Shown in pieces: positions 33,280 to 43,650 of a stretch of DNA of 64,000 nucleotides. The position numbers and the translations under genes are program-made. Location of the stretch: positions 117,573 through 181,572 of the forward strand of contig WFMF01000362.1 in the NCBI GenBank assembly GCA_011033025.1, given 5' to 3'. Position 1 is the first letter of the stretch. Each line of letters starts with the position of its first letter. Under the pieces are notes generated by a model, which worked only from the letters and a program-made list of their open reading frames with translations, made no database searches and was not told the origin of the DNA. This stretch comes from Beroe forskalii (Eukaryota; Ctenophora; Nuda; Beroida; Beroidae).

Positions 33280-33380
33280 GCCAAATCCAATGGATCCATT
33301 GTGTCCAATGGATGCATTGGATTCAATGGATCCATTGCATACAATGGATCCATTGGGTACAGTGGATCCATTGAACAAAA
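33280..33380. repeat. Cluster of palindromic ATGGATCCATTG repeats
   Basis: Repeated copies of (CA)ATGGATCCATTG and variants about 14-22 bp apart. The same cluster appears inverted at 37,500-37,610, and looser copies occur at 32.83-32.95 and 37.97-38.08 kb. Minus-strand NGSI-type frames are translations of it. Confidence 0.8.
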
Positions 33381-33717
33381 ATACCGGACTGATGTCCATT
33401 GTCCAATCACCAAACCAGGTTTGGTGATTGTGTCGATGAGAGTTTATAGTGGAAAGTAATAACGGGACCAACGGTTGTGTTCACACTTCTGATGGGAACC
33501 TATCCCATTATTAAAAGATAACAAGAATTGCGCTCGTTTTCTCCAACTTTGGCGAGCGCTTAAATTTGCCTCTCCCATTTAAAAATAAAGGTTGCATGTG
33601 CATTGATGATTCAATTCCATTATTTTTTCAAAATGTGTTAATTTGTTTTTCCTCCACAAATTGTTTAAAATTTCTCGTGTTTCAAACATTGGTAAAATGT
33701 GCACTTTGAGCGCAAAA

Positions 33718-33869
33718 CCATGGTTCTGGTTAGGGCAACGCGAACTCGCGGAGGTTAAGCTTTAGCTAGCCGATCAAATTGTTCGCTAAAATTTAAGTTA
33801 AATTTTAGCTAACAATTTCATCGGCTAGCTAAAGCTTAACCTCCGCGGTGCCCTAACCAGAACCATGGT
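33718..33869. repeat. Foldback element, arms about 70 bp
   Basis: ACCATGGTTCTGGTTAGGGC at the left and GCCCTAACCAGAACCATGGT at the right are exact complements, and the arms extend through CGGAGGTTAAGCTTTAGCTA. The centre is a small TTTAAGTTAAA loop. No coding capacity. Confidence 0.85.
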
Positions 33870-33944
33870 TTCGTGCACAGAGTGCGCGGCAAGCGCCCCT
33901 AGTAAGGGTAACTTACTAACTTGCGCGCACCACACATGGACCCG

Positions 33945-35810
33945 TATGCAATGTAAGTAACTAGCTAGTAGTTACTAGGTAGTGACTAGGTCACTAGGTA
34001 GTGACTCACTAGCTAGTGGTTACTAGGTAGTGACTAGGTAGTGACTAGGTAGTGACTACTAGGTACTAGGTAGAGGCTCAATTCCAGCTAAATATACAGG
34101 TATTCAGTGTTGAAATTTATTGGATTTAGTTCTACTTTTTTTAATTCTATTTTTAAGAATACTTTCAGGTTAAAATCATTTTTCCTTCAATTGAAAAATA
34201 CAAATTAATTATTAAAAAATTCATAATTAATTCCAGCAGCGTCCAAAATTACAGTTTTACCGTCAAAAATTCTAAAAATAGGTACAAATCATTGGTAGAA
34301 AGCTCGTTTAAAATAATTGTTTCTTCTTGACGAAAAAAATTAGCAATTAAATATTCAAAAATTCATAATTAATTCTAGCAGCGTCCAAAATTACAGTTTT
34401 ACCAACAAAAATTTTAAAATAGGTACAAATCATTGGTAGAAAGCTCGTTTAAAATAATTTTTCTTCTTGACGAAAATTAGCAATTTAATATTCAAAATTC
34501 ATAATTAATTTAGCAGCGTCCAAAAATTACAGGTTTACCGTCAAAAATTCTAAAAATAGGTACAAATCATTGGTAGAAAGCTCGTTTAAAAATAATTTAT
34601 TCTTCTTGACGAAAATTAACATTTCAATATTAAAATTCATAATTAATTCTAGCAGCGTCAAAAATTACAGTTTTACCATCAAAAATTCTAAAAATAGGTA
34701 CAAATCATTGGTAGAAGCTCGTTTAAAAATATTTAATTTTTTCTTCTTGACGAAAATTATTTTTGCAATTCAAAATTCAAAAATTCATAATAATTATTTT
34801 CGTCCAAAATTAATTTTTTTTCACCGTTAAAAATTTAAAAAATAAGGGAACAAATCATTGGTAAAAGCCTATTTTAAAATAATTTTTCTTCTTGATGAAA
34901 TTCGCAATTTAATATTCAAAAAATTTTTGTAAAACTGTAATTTGGACGCCGTAGAAAAATTATGAATTTTTACCATTAAATTGCGAATTTTAACTTCAAG
35001 AAAAAAAATTTTTTAAACGAGCTTTCCACCAATGTTTACCTGTTTTTAAATTTTTTGACGGTAAACTGTAATTTTTGGACGCTGCTGGAATTAATTATGA
35101 ATTTTTGAATATTAAATTGCTAATTTTCGTCAAGAAGAATAATTTATTTTTAAACGAGCTTTCTACCAATGATTTGTACCTATTTTTAGAATTTTTTGAC
35201 GGTAAAACTGTAATTTTGGACGCTGCTAGAATTAATTATGAATTTTGAAAATTTAATTGCTAATTTTCGTCAAGAAGAAAAAATTATTTTTAAACGAGCT
35301 TTCTACCAATGATTTAAAATTTATTTTTAGAATTTTTAACGGTAAAACTGTAATTTTTTGACGCTGCTGGAATCAATTATGAATTTTTTGAATATTTAAT
35401 TGCTAATTTTCGTCAAGAAGAAAAAATTATTTTTAAACGAGCTTACCAATGATTTGCACTTTCTAGAATTTTTGACGGTAAAACTGTAATTTTGACGCTG
35501 CTAGAATTAATTATGAATTTTTGAATATTTAATTGCTAATTTTCGTCAAGAAAAAATATTTTTTAAACGAGCTTTCTACCAATGATTTGTACCCTATTTT
35601 TTATAATTTTTGACGGTAAAACTGTAATTTTTGGACGCTGCTAGAATTAATTATGAATTTTTGAATATTTAATTGCTAATTTTCGTCAAGAAGAAAAAAT
35701 TATTTTTAAAGGAGCTTTCTACCAATGATTTGTACCTATTTTAAAAATTTTTTGACGGTAAAACTGTAATTTTTGGACGCTGCTAGAATTTATTATTAAT
35801 TTTTGAATAC
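33945..35810. repeat. Palindromic satellite: 135-bp units in both directions
   Basis: It starts like 8,273 (CCGTATGCAATGTAAGTAAC, then CTAGGTAGTGA repeats), followed by about five units of about 130 bp with GCAGCGTCCAAAATTACAG in one direction (to about 34,900), then about six units in the opposite direction (34,930-35,810). The right edge, 35,812-35,945, repeats the flank seen at 8.9 kb. Confidence 0.8.
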
Positions 35811-36130
35811 AAATTGAAACACATCGATCTAAGTCTTTACTAATAGTTTCATGGGTATAAATACCCAATCGTCAGAAGACAAAGTTCAACAATGACAATG
35901 ACGAAATAATCCAGATCTGCTCCTTTTATAAATAAAATACACCTGAAAAAAATCTGCATTAATGAATTAAATTACGGATATGAACGAAAATGTATGAAAA
36001 TTATGAAAATTTATACAATAATTACAAAATTATGAATTTATTTTCACGAAATTAAGTTAAAGTGAGACATTGTCGGCTCATAAACCGAGACTATGAGCCA
36101 CTAAAACTTAAATCGTAAAACGTAAAATTC

Positions 36131-36919
36131 ATAAGAAAGAAAAATTTAAAAAATTTTTCCCTTTTTTAAATCCAAAAGGGGTTTTAAAAATTGGGGCCCC
36201 GGTTGGGGTGGGTTTTCTTTAAAAAAATTCCCTTTTTTTTTATAAAATTAAAATTTTTTTGGGGGGGGGGAAAAAATTTTTAAAATTTTTTGGGGGGGGG
36301 GGGTTTGGGTTTTTTTTTTTAAAATTGTTTTTTCAGGTAAACCCGTTTGGGCCCCCAAAAAATTTTTTTTTTTCCTTTAAATTTTGGGGCCTTTTTTCCC
36401 CTGGGGCCTTTTTGCGTGGAAAACCGTGACCGGGGGAAACCCATTTAAAAAGGGGGCCACGTTTTTTCCCCCCCCGGGGCCCCCCGGGGGGGGATTTTTA
36501 AAAAAAAAAAAAGGGGGGGTTTTTTTTTGTTAAAAATTCGGAATACCTTTTCCGGTTTTGGGGCGTTTAATTTTTAAAAATTGAGTTTCCCTTTTTTCCC
36601 TTGAAAATTTTTGTTTTTCCCCTTTTTTTTGGGGGTTTGGTTTTGATTTTCCCCCCTGGGTTTTTTTTGGTTTTGGGTTTTGGGGGTTTTGGGGCCTGTT
36701 TTAAAAAAACCCCGATTCGGGAAAACCCAAAAAAATTTTCTTTGGACCCCGGGCAAGTGATTTTCGGAATTTTTAAATTTAAAAATTTTTGGGATAATTT
36801 AAAGGGGTTTTTTGGGGGCTTTCTTCCAAAATTTTTTCCTTTTCGGGGCATTTTTTTGAATGGAAAAACCGTCAGTTCTAATTTTCCCGGGGAAAAGTTT
36901 TGGTTTGAAATCCCCAAAA
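36131..36919. other. Low-quality sequence beside the assembly gap
   Basis: Long G, T, A and C homopolymers with no resemblance to the rest of the window, ending at the N run. Frames of up to 190 codons through it, including across the Ns, are not genes. Confidence 0.75.
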
Positions 36920-37019
36920 NNNNNNNNNNNNNNNNNNNNNNNNNNNNNNNNNNNNNNNNNNNNNNNNNNNNNNNNNNNNNNNNNNNNNNNNNNNNNNNNN
37001 NNNNNNNNNNNNNNNNNNN
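36920..37019. other. Assembly gap of 100 N
   Basis: Exactly 100 unknown bases, the usual placeholder for a gap of unknown length. It lies in the centre of the giant inverted repeat. Confidence 0.99.
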
Positions 37020-37165
37020 CCATTGTTTTTCCTTGCCCTGGGCTATATGGCTAATATTTCCATTGTTTTTCCTTACCCTGGGCTATATGCTAATATTTCT
37101 ATTGTTTTTCTTTGCCCTGGACTATATACTATTATTTCTATTGTTTTTCCTTGCCCTGGGCTGTA
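37020..37165. repeat. Tandem repeat of about 44 bp (TTGCCCTGGGCTATATG)
   Basis: Three to four copies of a unit containing ATTGTTTTTCCTTGCCCTGG and GCTATATG lie directly right of the gap. Confidence 0.8.
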
Positions 37166-38350
37166 TGAGTATCATGATATGATGCTATTGGTATAGTTAT
37201 CATTGATAAGTTACTTGAATCTAAATATGTAAATTTGACATGGGCATAAATAAACTACTGCTAATGCGATATCAAAAACCATTGGGCTATGTATTGAAGT
37301 ATTTAGATCGATTGAAACCATGGATGGAAGGATCATTCCTTGAAGATGATCTCCATTGATACAATTATTAATAGATCCATTTTTGATGTTCAATGGACTT
37401 TGGACATGTCCAATGGGTCCATTGGATATAGAACGGATCTATCCGAGTGGATGAAATCGACACAATAACCAAACCTGGTTTGGTGATTGGACAATGGACA
37501 TCAGTCCGGTATTTTTGTTCAATGAATCCACTGTACCAATGGAACCATTGTATGCAATGGATCCATTGAATCCAATGCATCCATTGGACACAATGGATCC
37601 ATTGGACTAAGTGGCTTAAGTAGTCACTCAAGCCAGGCAATGTCTGACATAACAAGGTGCAACAGTACCTCGTTAAATTGAAACTTTATTTAACCAGAGG
37701 TATATACTGTCACGAAAACCAAGGTCCTGCCCCTTGTTAAGGCAAGCAAACACACCGAGCAAACAGAGATATTGCCACAGCATGCGGGAAGCACATCAAT
37801 TATGCGTGCTCCTCCATCATCCATATGCCACGTGTGCTAAGGAGTTAAGAATAATACAGGCATAATCCTGCTTGAAAATATTTTTTGAAGTTATCACTTT
37901 ATCATTACCTAATAATGAATGCTCTTGTTAATATGGCGGGAGACTGACCTGATGGCGTCAATTTGTCCAATGAACATCCAAAATGGATCCATTGCATCCA
38001 TTGGATCCATGGAACACCATGCTCAATGAAGGTCCATTGGCTGTCCAATTGACGTCGACTGGACATGATGGATCCATTGGACAAGATTAACAACTCTTGT
38101 GACCCTTTATCCCACAATATTATATCTTGTTTCAATCAATCTAGATACTTCAATAAACAGACCCAATGGCTTTTGAAACCGAGTGGCTCAGCAGTCAGCA
38201 AATTCAAATCTACATAAAGCTTCATTTCCAGGTAACTTATCAATGATAACTGCAATAATAGCATCATGTCTTTATAAAAGTTTCAGATCTTATTGATGAT
38301 AAAAAATGGTATTTATATTACAAATATGTATTTTTATAGGTCAAAAGCAA

Positions 38351-39470
38351 GGCACATTCCCACTAGTGCAAACCGCCGATTCGGCGCCGAATCGGCGCCT
38401 ATAGGCGCCTATAAGTTTTTTTCGTTGCCGATTCGGCGCCTATAGGCGGTACTGCTTTTAGGCGCCTATAGGCGCCTATAATTGACATTTTCCAATTTTT
38501 CGGCAGTCATCGGCGCCGATAAGCGCCTATGCACCGCCGTCGGCGCTTTTCGACCGCTTATCGGCGCCGATGCTGTTTTCATCTTACGTATCGGCGCCTA
38601 TAGGCGCCGATTTTCTTCCTCTTTTTTTCGATGAATTAAGACAGTCCTGAAGGAGCGAGGATGAGTTTTATTAGCTGAGCTCCGAGTCAATGACCTACAT
38701 TCATTGACCTAAATTCTATAGGCGCCTATAGGCGCCGATGAATTAAAGTAGTCCTAAATTGGCCCGCAACATCGTTGCACGGTATGTCTTCCACATTTGG
38801 ATCAGGATTAGGGCTAGGTTTGGGGTTGTTAGGGTTGGGTTAGGGTTTGGGGTTAGAGTTTGGGTTAGGGTTGGGGTTAGGGTTGGGGTTAGGGCTAGGG
38901 TCAGGGTTAACCCAAACCCTAACCCAAACCCAAACCCTAACCAATTTAACCCTTTTGACCCGCCTAAACCCTGGAGAACCTGACGAAAGTGCACGCCAAT
39001 TTTAGGACTGTTTTAATTCATCGGCGCCTATAGGCGCCGGCGCCGAAAAAGGTGGAAGGACAGATTGCCGAGGCAAAATGGCGCCTAGTGCGAACCGCTG
39101 ATTCGGCGACATCGCCGGGGACGAAGAAACAGTATCGGCGCCTATAGGCGGTTTTTTCGGCGCCGATTCGCCGATAAGCGGTCCGCTTTTTTAGCGCCGA
39201 TAGGCGCCTATAATTGACATTTTCCAATTTATAGGCGGTCATCGGCGCCTATAGGCGGTTGAAAACCGCGCCGATAAGCGGTCGAAAAATTGACGGCGGT
39301 GCATATCGGCGCTTATCGGCGCCTATAGGCGCCGATGACCGCCTAAAATTGGCCAATGTCATCGGCGCCTGTAAAACGCCACAAAAAGCAGGCGCCTATA
39401 GGCGCCGATTCGGCGCCGATTCGGCGCTGATCGGCGCCGAATCGGCGGTTTGCACTAGTGGGAATGTGCC
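38351..39470. mobile_element. GGCGCCTATAGGCGCC-rich element with 8-bp TSD
   Basis: AAAAGCAA flanks both sides (38,343-38,350 and 39,471-39,478); the homologous position in the left arm (about 32,560) has only one copy. The inverted ends begin GGCACATTCCCACTAGTGCA and continue for about 40 bp through AACCGCCGATTCGGCGCC. The element is packed with the palindrome GGCGCCTATAGGCGCC. No transposase is seen. Duplication length fits a hAT-type non-autonomous element. Confidence 0.8.
38806..38945. repeat. Telomere-like TTAGGG repeats inside the element
   Basis: Degenerate TTAGGG/TTGGGG repeats run in the plus direction to about 38,907, then switch to AACCCAAACCCTAACCC. The tract is thus inverted about a centre, inside the GGCGCC-rich element. 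Confidence 0.8.
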
Positions 39471-40768
39471 AAAAGCAACAGGTCAAAAAGTAGGCAGATA
39501 GGACATGTAGAATGTTTTGAAGCCTCAGTGTGGATGGTTTTCACTACAGAAACTACCTTTACCTCAACTCTCTTCAATATTGAAACCATGATATTATACA
39601 ATTGCCATGTCATGAAGGGTCTCTTTCGACTTACCTTTTAAACCTACTTTTCGACCTGTTGCTTTCAACCTATGAGCACACATATTATCAATATTCAGTT
39701 AATGTCTTGTTCCATTAACTGCTGAGCTATCCTCCTCTTATATGTAACGACAATCTTTCTGTTTGAAACTATGCAAGGGACTTTTTCAGGGCAAGCAATG
39801 CATAGTCTGCATACCCTCCGGCTACGTCACTTGGAATTCGAGTTGATCATGCGATAAATGCTTTGTGTATGAATGGAATAAACAGTTTTTCGCCCATAAC
39901 TTTTTTCCTGAGCATTTTAGGACACATGTGTATTGACAACTTGAATATAAACATGGTTTTAGTGGTTTTTCGAGCCATAAATGAAGCTCTTACAGCCTTC
40001 AAGGACCGAGATATCATGAAATTTACCCAATTCATGGCTCACACATGGCTCGAAAATAAGTTTTTCGCCCATAACAATTTTCCTAGGCATTTTAGGGCCG
40101 ATTAACATTGCAAGTTTAATATAAACATGTCCATTGCGATTCGTTTGAGCTCTGCAACCTTCCTGGACCGAGATATGAAAATTACCCAATACATGGCTTG
40201 CGCATGGCTCAAAAAATCATTTTTTCTCCCATAACTTTTTTCCTGAGCATTTTAGGGCATTTGTTTATAAACATGGTCATTGCGATTCGTTTGAGCCCAA
40301 AACGGAGTCTCTACGACCTTCCTGGACTGAGATACGAATTTCACCCATATGCGCCTATGGGTGTGGCATGGACGTGGCCCCACAGGCATGTGTCTAGCGA
40401 TACAAAAGTGGTACCTAGGTGATTCTGGACCAGAATTGCCTGGAGAACAACTTCCAACGGTCAAAAATTCTGGACATCGAAGTGCATACACAACTTCACG
40501 CTGCTACTAGAGTAGTGGGACAGTCACTCCAAATATTGTGGTATGCGTACGACGCGTTGAGGAATGTGTGGAATTTTATCCACTTTTTAAGTACGTGCGC
40601 GCCATGACTTAACCGAACCCGCGTAAAATTGTGTAAAAATTTTAGAATTTTTATCCCAACAGGCAGAAGGACTGAGGACTATCTTTTAAAGGCTAAAATT
40701 GTCCTGAAAGGAACCATTACTCTCTAACAATTGCTCAATAGTATTCAAAAACACTTCATTCTATTCAG

Positions 40769-43229
40769 GTCGTTGCTGTTTGCTCGCCTGATAACGGTGC
40801 TGCCTTGGCAGTAGGAGTTTGGGTGGTGAGCAGAGCTGAAGCGATAGCCAATGGGCTGCGATGGCAAGGGTATCTACATCTACCAAGTGTACCAGGATCA
40901 GATCTGGCACTTTGGAAACAAGGAAAAGTTGCCTAATCTACCGGCACCCGTCTACAAGGTATATCGGAATGCTATAAAACTGATTCTTTAAAGTTAGAAA
41001 TTGGAATGGCTTTTCGGGTACCTCATTCGATAGGGTGCCTTCCCTAAGTTTTGTCATAGTCCGTTCGTCACGTGTTTAGTTACAGTGGGTGCTGAAACGA
41101 AGTCCTTAATACGTAGTCTAGTCACCGCGCGCCACGCAAACGTAAGTCATACTGCAAAAACTTACGCTTTTCTGACTCAGAGAGAACTTGCTCATTTTCA
41201 GGTATCAAATGAAACAATTTTTGCCAATCTTTCGTATAACTTTTGCGTCCCACAGAGTGCGTTAGAAGAGTCTGAGAACACAGAAGAGACTGAGTCTGCT
41301 CAAGACACTGCTGAAGAGGAAACGCAGGGCTGTGTAGAACCTCCAACAGAAGACCAGGGGGAGAGTGGTGTCTGTAATCAGGAGTGTGGCGGAGTAGGTG
41401 GTCAGGAGTGTGGCGGAGTAGAGGACCTTACCCACGCTGTGGAGGGTAATGAGAGTAACATTCCTCTTCTCAGTCACTTCCTACTGATAACTTTAATGCT
41501 GCAGCCTGCATTCAGAATTTTGAATTTTTGCCAATTTCAAGGTTTATAGTCCCTTGAAAACCCATTTTTTTGTATATTTTGAACACAAATGGACTAATTG
41601 AGTTATAAACCTTCATAAATTCTGGTTTCGATATCTTAAGAATATTGTATTATTGTGCGTTATTCTCTTCGCTAATCCTCAGAGGTATCAATAAGTAAAG
41701 ACGATATCCTCCTGGAGGCCTGCTTCCGGGCCATTAAAACTTCTGTCAAGAAACATGACCTCCCCATGCTTATCAGCACGTTCTACAGGTAATGTCTACT
41801 GTTTCACTCAGAGTATCAGTTTGGTTCCAAAGTTTTTCTTGGATTCCCTCTATGTTTTTGTTGGCTTTTTGAAGCTTCTACGAAATGCAAAAAATGGCAT
41901 TTAACCTCTTTGAAATGTCCACAACCTTATTGTAAAGATCTTGTTTCTTTCAGTCAGCACGTGAAGCATAACTGCTCCGAGGCTGTTGAGATAAAACAAA
42001 CGAGGTTTAAGAAAGTGGGGGTTTTAATGAAGGAACTGGAGAAAGAAGGCTTGCTCGTCGTCAAGGAGGCTAAGAAAGGTTTGTGAGAATCTTGCTCGTC
42101 GTAAAGGAGGCTAAGAAAGGTTTGTGAAACTCAGAAAGTTCCTGATGTTGGGTGATATCGTGGAGCGCAGTCACTCTTGAAGTATTTGTTGTATTAGGGT
42201 ATTCCAAGGTTGTTAGGCATTAGCGAGAACAAGTATCTACAGGAACTCGGAGAGTGAAACATTGTTAATAAATTTTCTCATTTTCATCTGTGATTGAAGG
42301 GAAATTTCCTTGGCAACTCGGAGTTTCTGTTTAAAATCCCCTTCTTACTCTAGGAGTATTTAACATCACGGAAGTGAACTTCTCGCACGAGTGTCTGAGG
42401 AGAGTGAGGAGATTGGAGAAAGAGGAGGAGGGGGATGAGGAAGAAGAGGAAGAAAACATTGCTGTGGTTCAGGCCTTCACTTGCAACGCACACGTCCTAC
42501 CTCTCTTCTCAAAATACGGTAGGAGACATTAGTGCAGTTAACACTGAAATTATCCGTTTTTTTTCTCAACTTTAGCTTAACTTTCGCTCAACTTTAGCTT
42601 AACTTTTGATTAACTTTTATTTTAGCTTTTGATTAACTTTTATTTTAGCTTTTGCTCAAGTCTCGAAGTATTTGGGTCTTCGGAATGTTCTTCATCATTC
42701 ACAGCTTCACATCTCAGGACGTAAGAAGGGAGACATCATGCTTCGTAAAGCAATGCGGGAACACGTGACAGAATACATCCGAACCAACAACCTGACAAAC
42801 GAATCCAACAAGAAACAAGTAACCCTCGACCCTCTGCTTTCCTCCGTCATGAAGACCCGGGACCTCACCGCTCCTTGGAACCAAATCATGCAGAAAGTGG
42901 AGTCTAATTGTGGGAAATGTTTCGTCATCACCCTACCTGATAAGTTCCCTATAACCGTCAAGGGGGATCTGCCTCCCATCCAGTTCAAGGTGGAGAAACG
43001 GACTGGAAACAAGAAGGTCACGATAGTTTCTAACTTTGAGATATTCGGGATAGAAGCCAAGGAGCTTGCTCAGAAGCTGCAGCATGTCATGTCATCGTCA
43101 GCTTCTGTGGTTCCGGGGCTGAAGGCGGGAGAGAGTAATGTGTTAGTGCAGGGGGATGCGAGGAGATTAGCTTCTAAACTGCTACTGGATCAGTATAGGA
43201 TACCTAAGACTTACGTTGCTTCTTCGTGA
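40769..43229 (+). CDS. EIF2D: Eukaryotic translation initiation factor 2D (5' partial)
   Basis: eIF2D (ligatin) delivers tRNA to the ribosomal P site and recycles 40S subunits in the cytosol. Exons, from similarity and phase: 40,769-40,958 (second half of the PUA-like region, VVAVCSPDNGAALAVG then IYIYQVYQDQIWHFGNK), 41,256-41,445 (acidic linker), 41,683-41,788, 41,954-42,078 and 42,354-42,518 (SWIB/MDM2-like region, LLEACFRAIKTSVKKHDLP), 42,661-43,229 (SUI1 domain, GNKKVTIVSNFEIFGIE, ending IPKTYVASS and TGA). All junctions have GT-AG and matching phases. The first exon has a one-base frameshift at about 40,858-40,862. Exons for roughly the first 160 residues are not found upstream; they may lie in or beyond the repeats. 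The order PUA, SWIB, SUI1 is diagnostic. Confidence 0.9.
42050..42131 (+). repeat. 41-bp tandem duplication of an EIF2D splice donor
   Basis: CTTGCTCGTCGTCAAGGAGG...AAAGGTTTGTGA starts at 42,050 and repeats at 42,091 with one change. Each copy contains the exon end plus GT. Only the first donor (GT at 42,079) keeps the frame; reading on meets TGA. Confidence 0.85.
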
Positions 43230-43230
43230 T

Positions 43231-43305
43231 GTGGCTAGGTAGTGCAGTGGTTAGGGAGTCGTTCTTCCAATCGAGAGGTTGGTGGTTCGATTCCAGTCTT
43301 GGAAT
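43231..43305 (+). mobile_element. tRNA-derived SINE, start two bases after the EIF2D stop
   Basis: Box A-like TAGTGCAGTGG (43,240-43,250) and box B GGTTCGATTCC (43,284-43,294) are spaced as in a tRNA promoter. The GAGAGGTTGGTGGTTCGATT block is shared with 57.4 kb (minus). No clean cloverleaf is formed, which fits a SINE head. Confidence 0.6.
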
Positions 43306-43650
43306 TTGTTAAAAGCGTTAGGATGTGCTTAGATGTGTTAGGGTGTTAGTTGTAAAGTTTAGACAATGTGGGAAGACGAATGGTGGTATAGTTCAGGAAT
43401 CACTGTGATTCTAGGAAATAATTAAGTTGGTTTTTGTGCTGGTTTATTTTCGTTTATTTTGCATTATTCCATTGTTTACATGGAGATATTTGAGAATAAC
43501 ATTGTTGCAAAGCTTCTTCATAGCTTTATTATACGTCACTACGTATAAAATATCCAAGATCAAAATTTGAGTATATCTTGGACGCTTTTTCCTCATTTGA
43601 TATTTCAAGAATCGTAGTATTTAAACCTTTCCCCTTTCAAATCATAACAA
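43306..43650. other. EIF2D 3' region / RPA2 promoter interval
   Basis: AT-rich intergenic sequence of about 350 bp. No TATA box or other element can be singled out with confidence. Confidence 0.4.

Larger units (their letters stand above)
30153..33470. repeat. Left arm of a giant inverted repeat
   Basis: Apart from the hAT-like insertion at 30,233-31,581, this arm reads as the reverse complement of about 37,440-40,495. Landmarks are GCGATACAAAAGTGGTACCT-type sequence near 31,600, the repeated CTAAAATGCTCAGGAAAAA blocks at 31.76-32.13 kb, the AGGTCGAAAAGTAGG region at 32.37 kb and the ATGGATCCATTG cluster at 33.28-33.38 kb. Arms are similar but not identical. No host gene is recognised in it. 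Confidence 0.8.
37440..40495. repeat. Right arm of the giant inverted repeat
   Basis: Reverse complement of 30,153-33,470, interrupted by the element at 38,351-39,470. A block at 37,165-37,440 instead resembles the left arm in direct orientation, so the centre is rearranged. The arm ends about 270 bp before the first recognisable EIF2D exon. Confidence 0.8.

Noticed and set aside
36567..37182. 193-codon and other frames near 36.6-37.2 kb
   Set aside because: Low-quality homopolymer sequence and an N gap.
38743..38994. Chromosome end suggested by TTAGGG-like repeats
   Set aside because: The tract is short, degenerate, inverted about its centre and inside a transposon with a target duplication.
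42707..43060. Antisense frame of 117 codons over the EIF2D SUI1 exon
   Set aside because: Shadow of the real plus-strand exon, which matches the eIF2D family.
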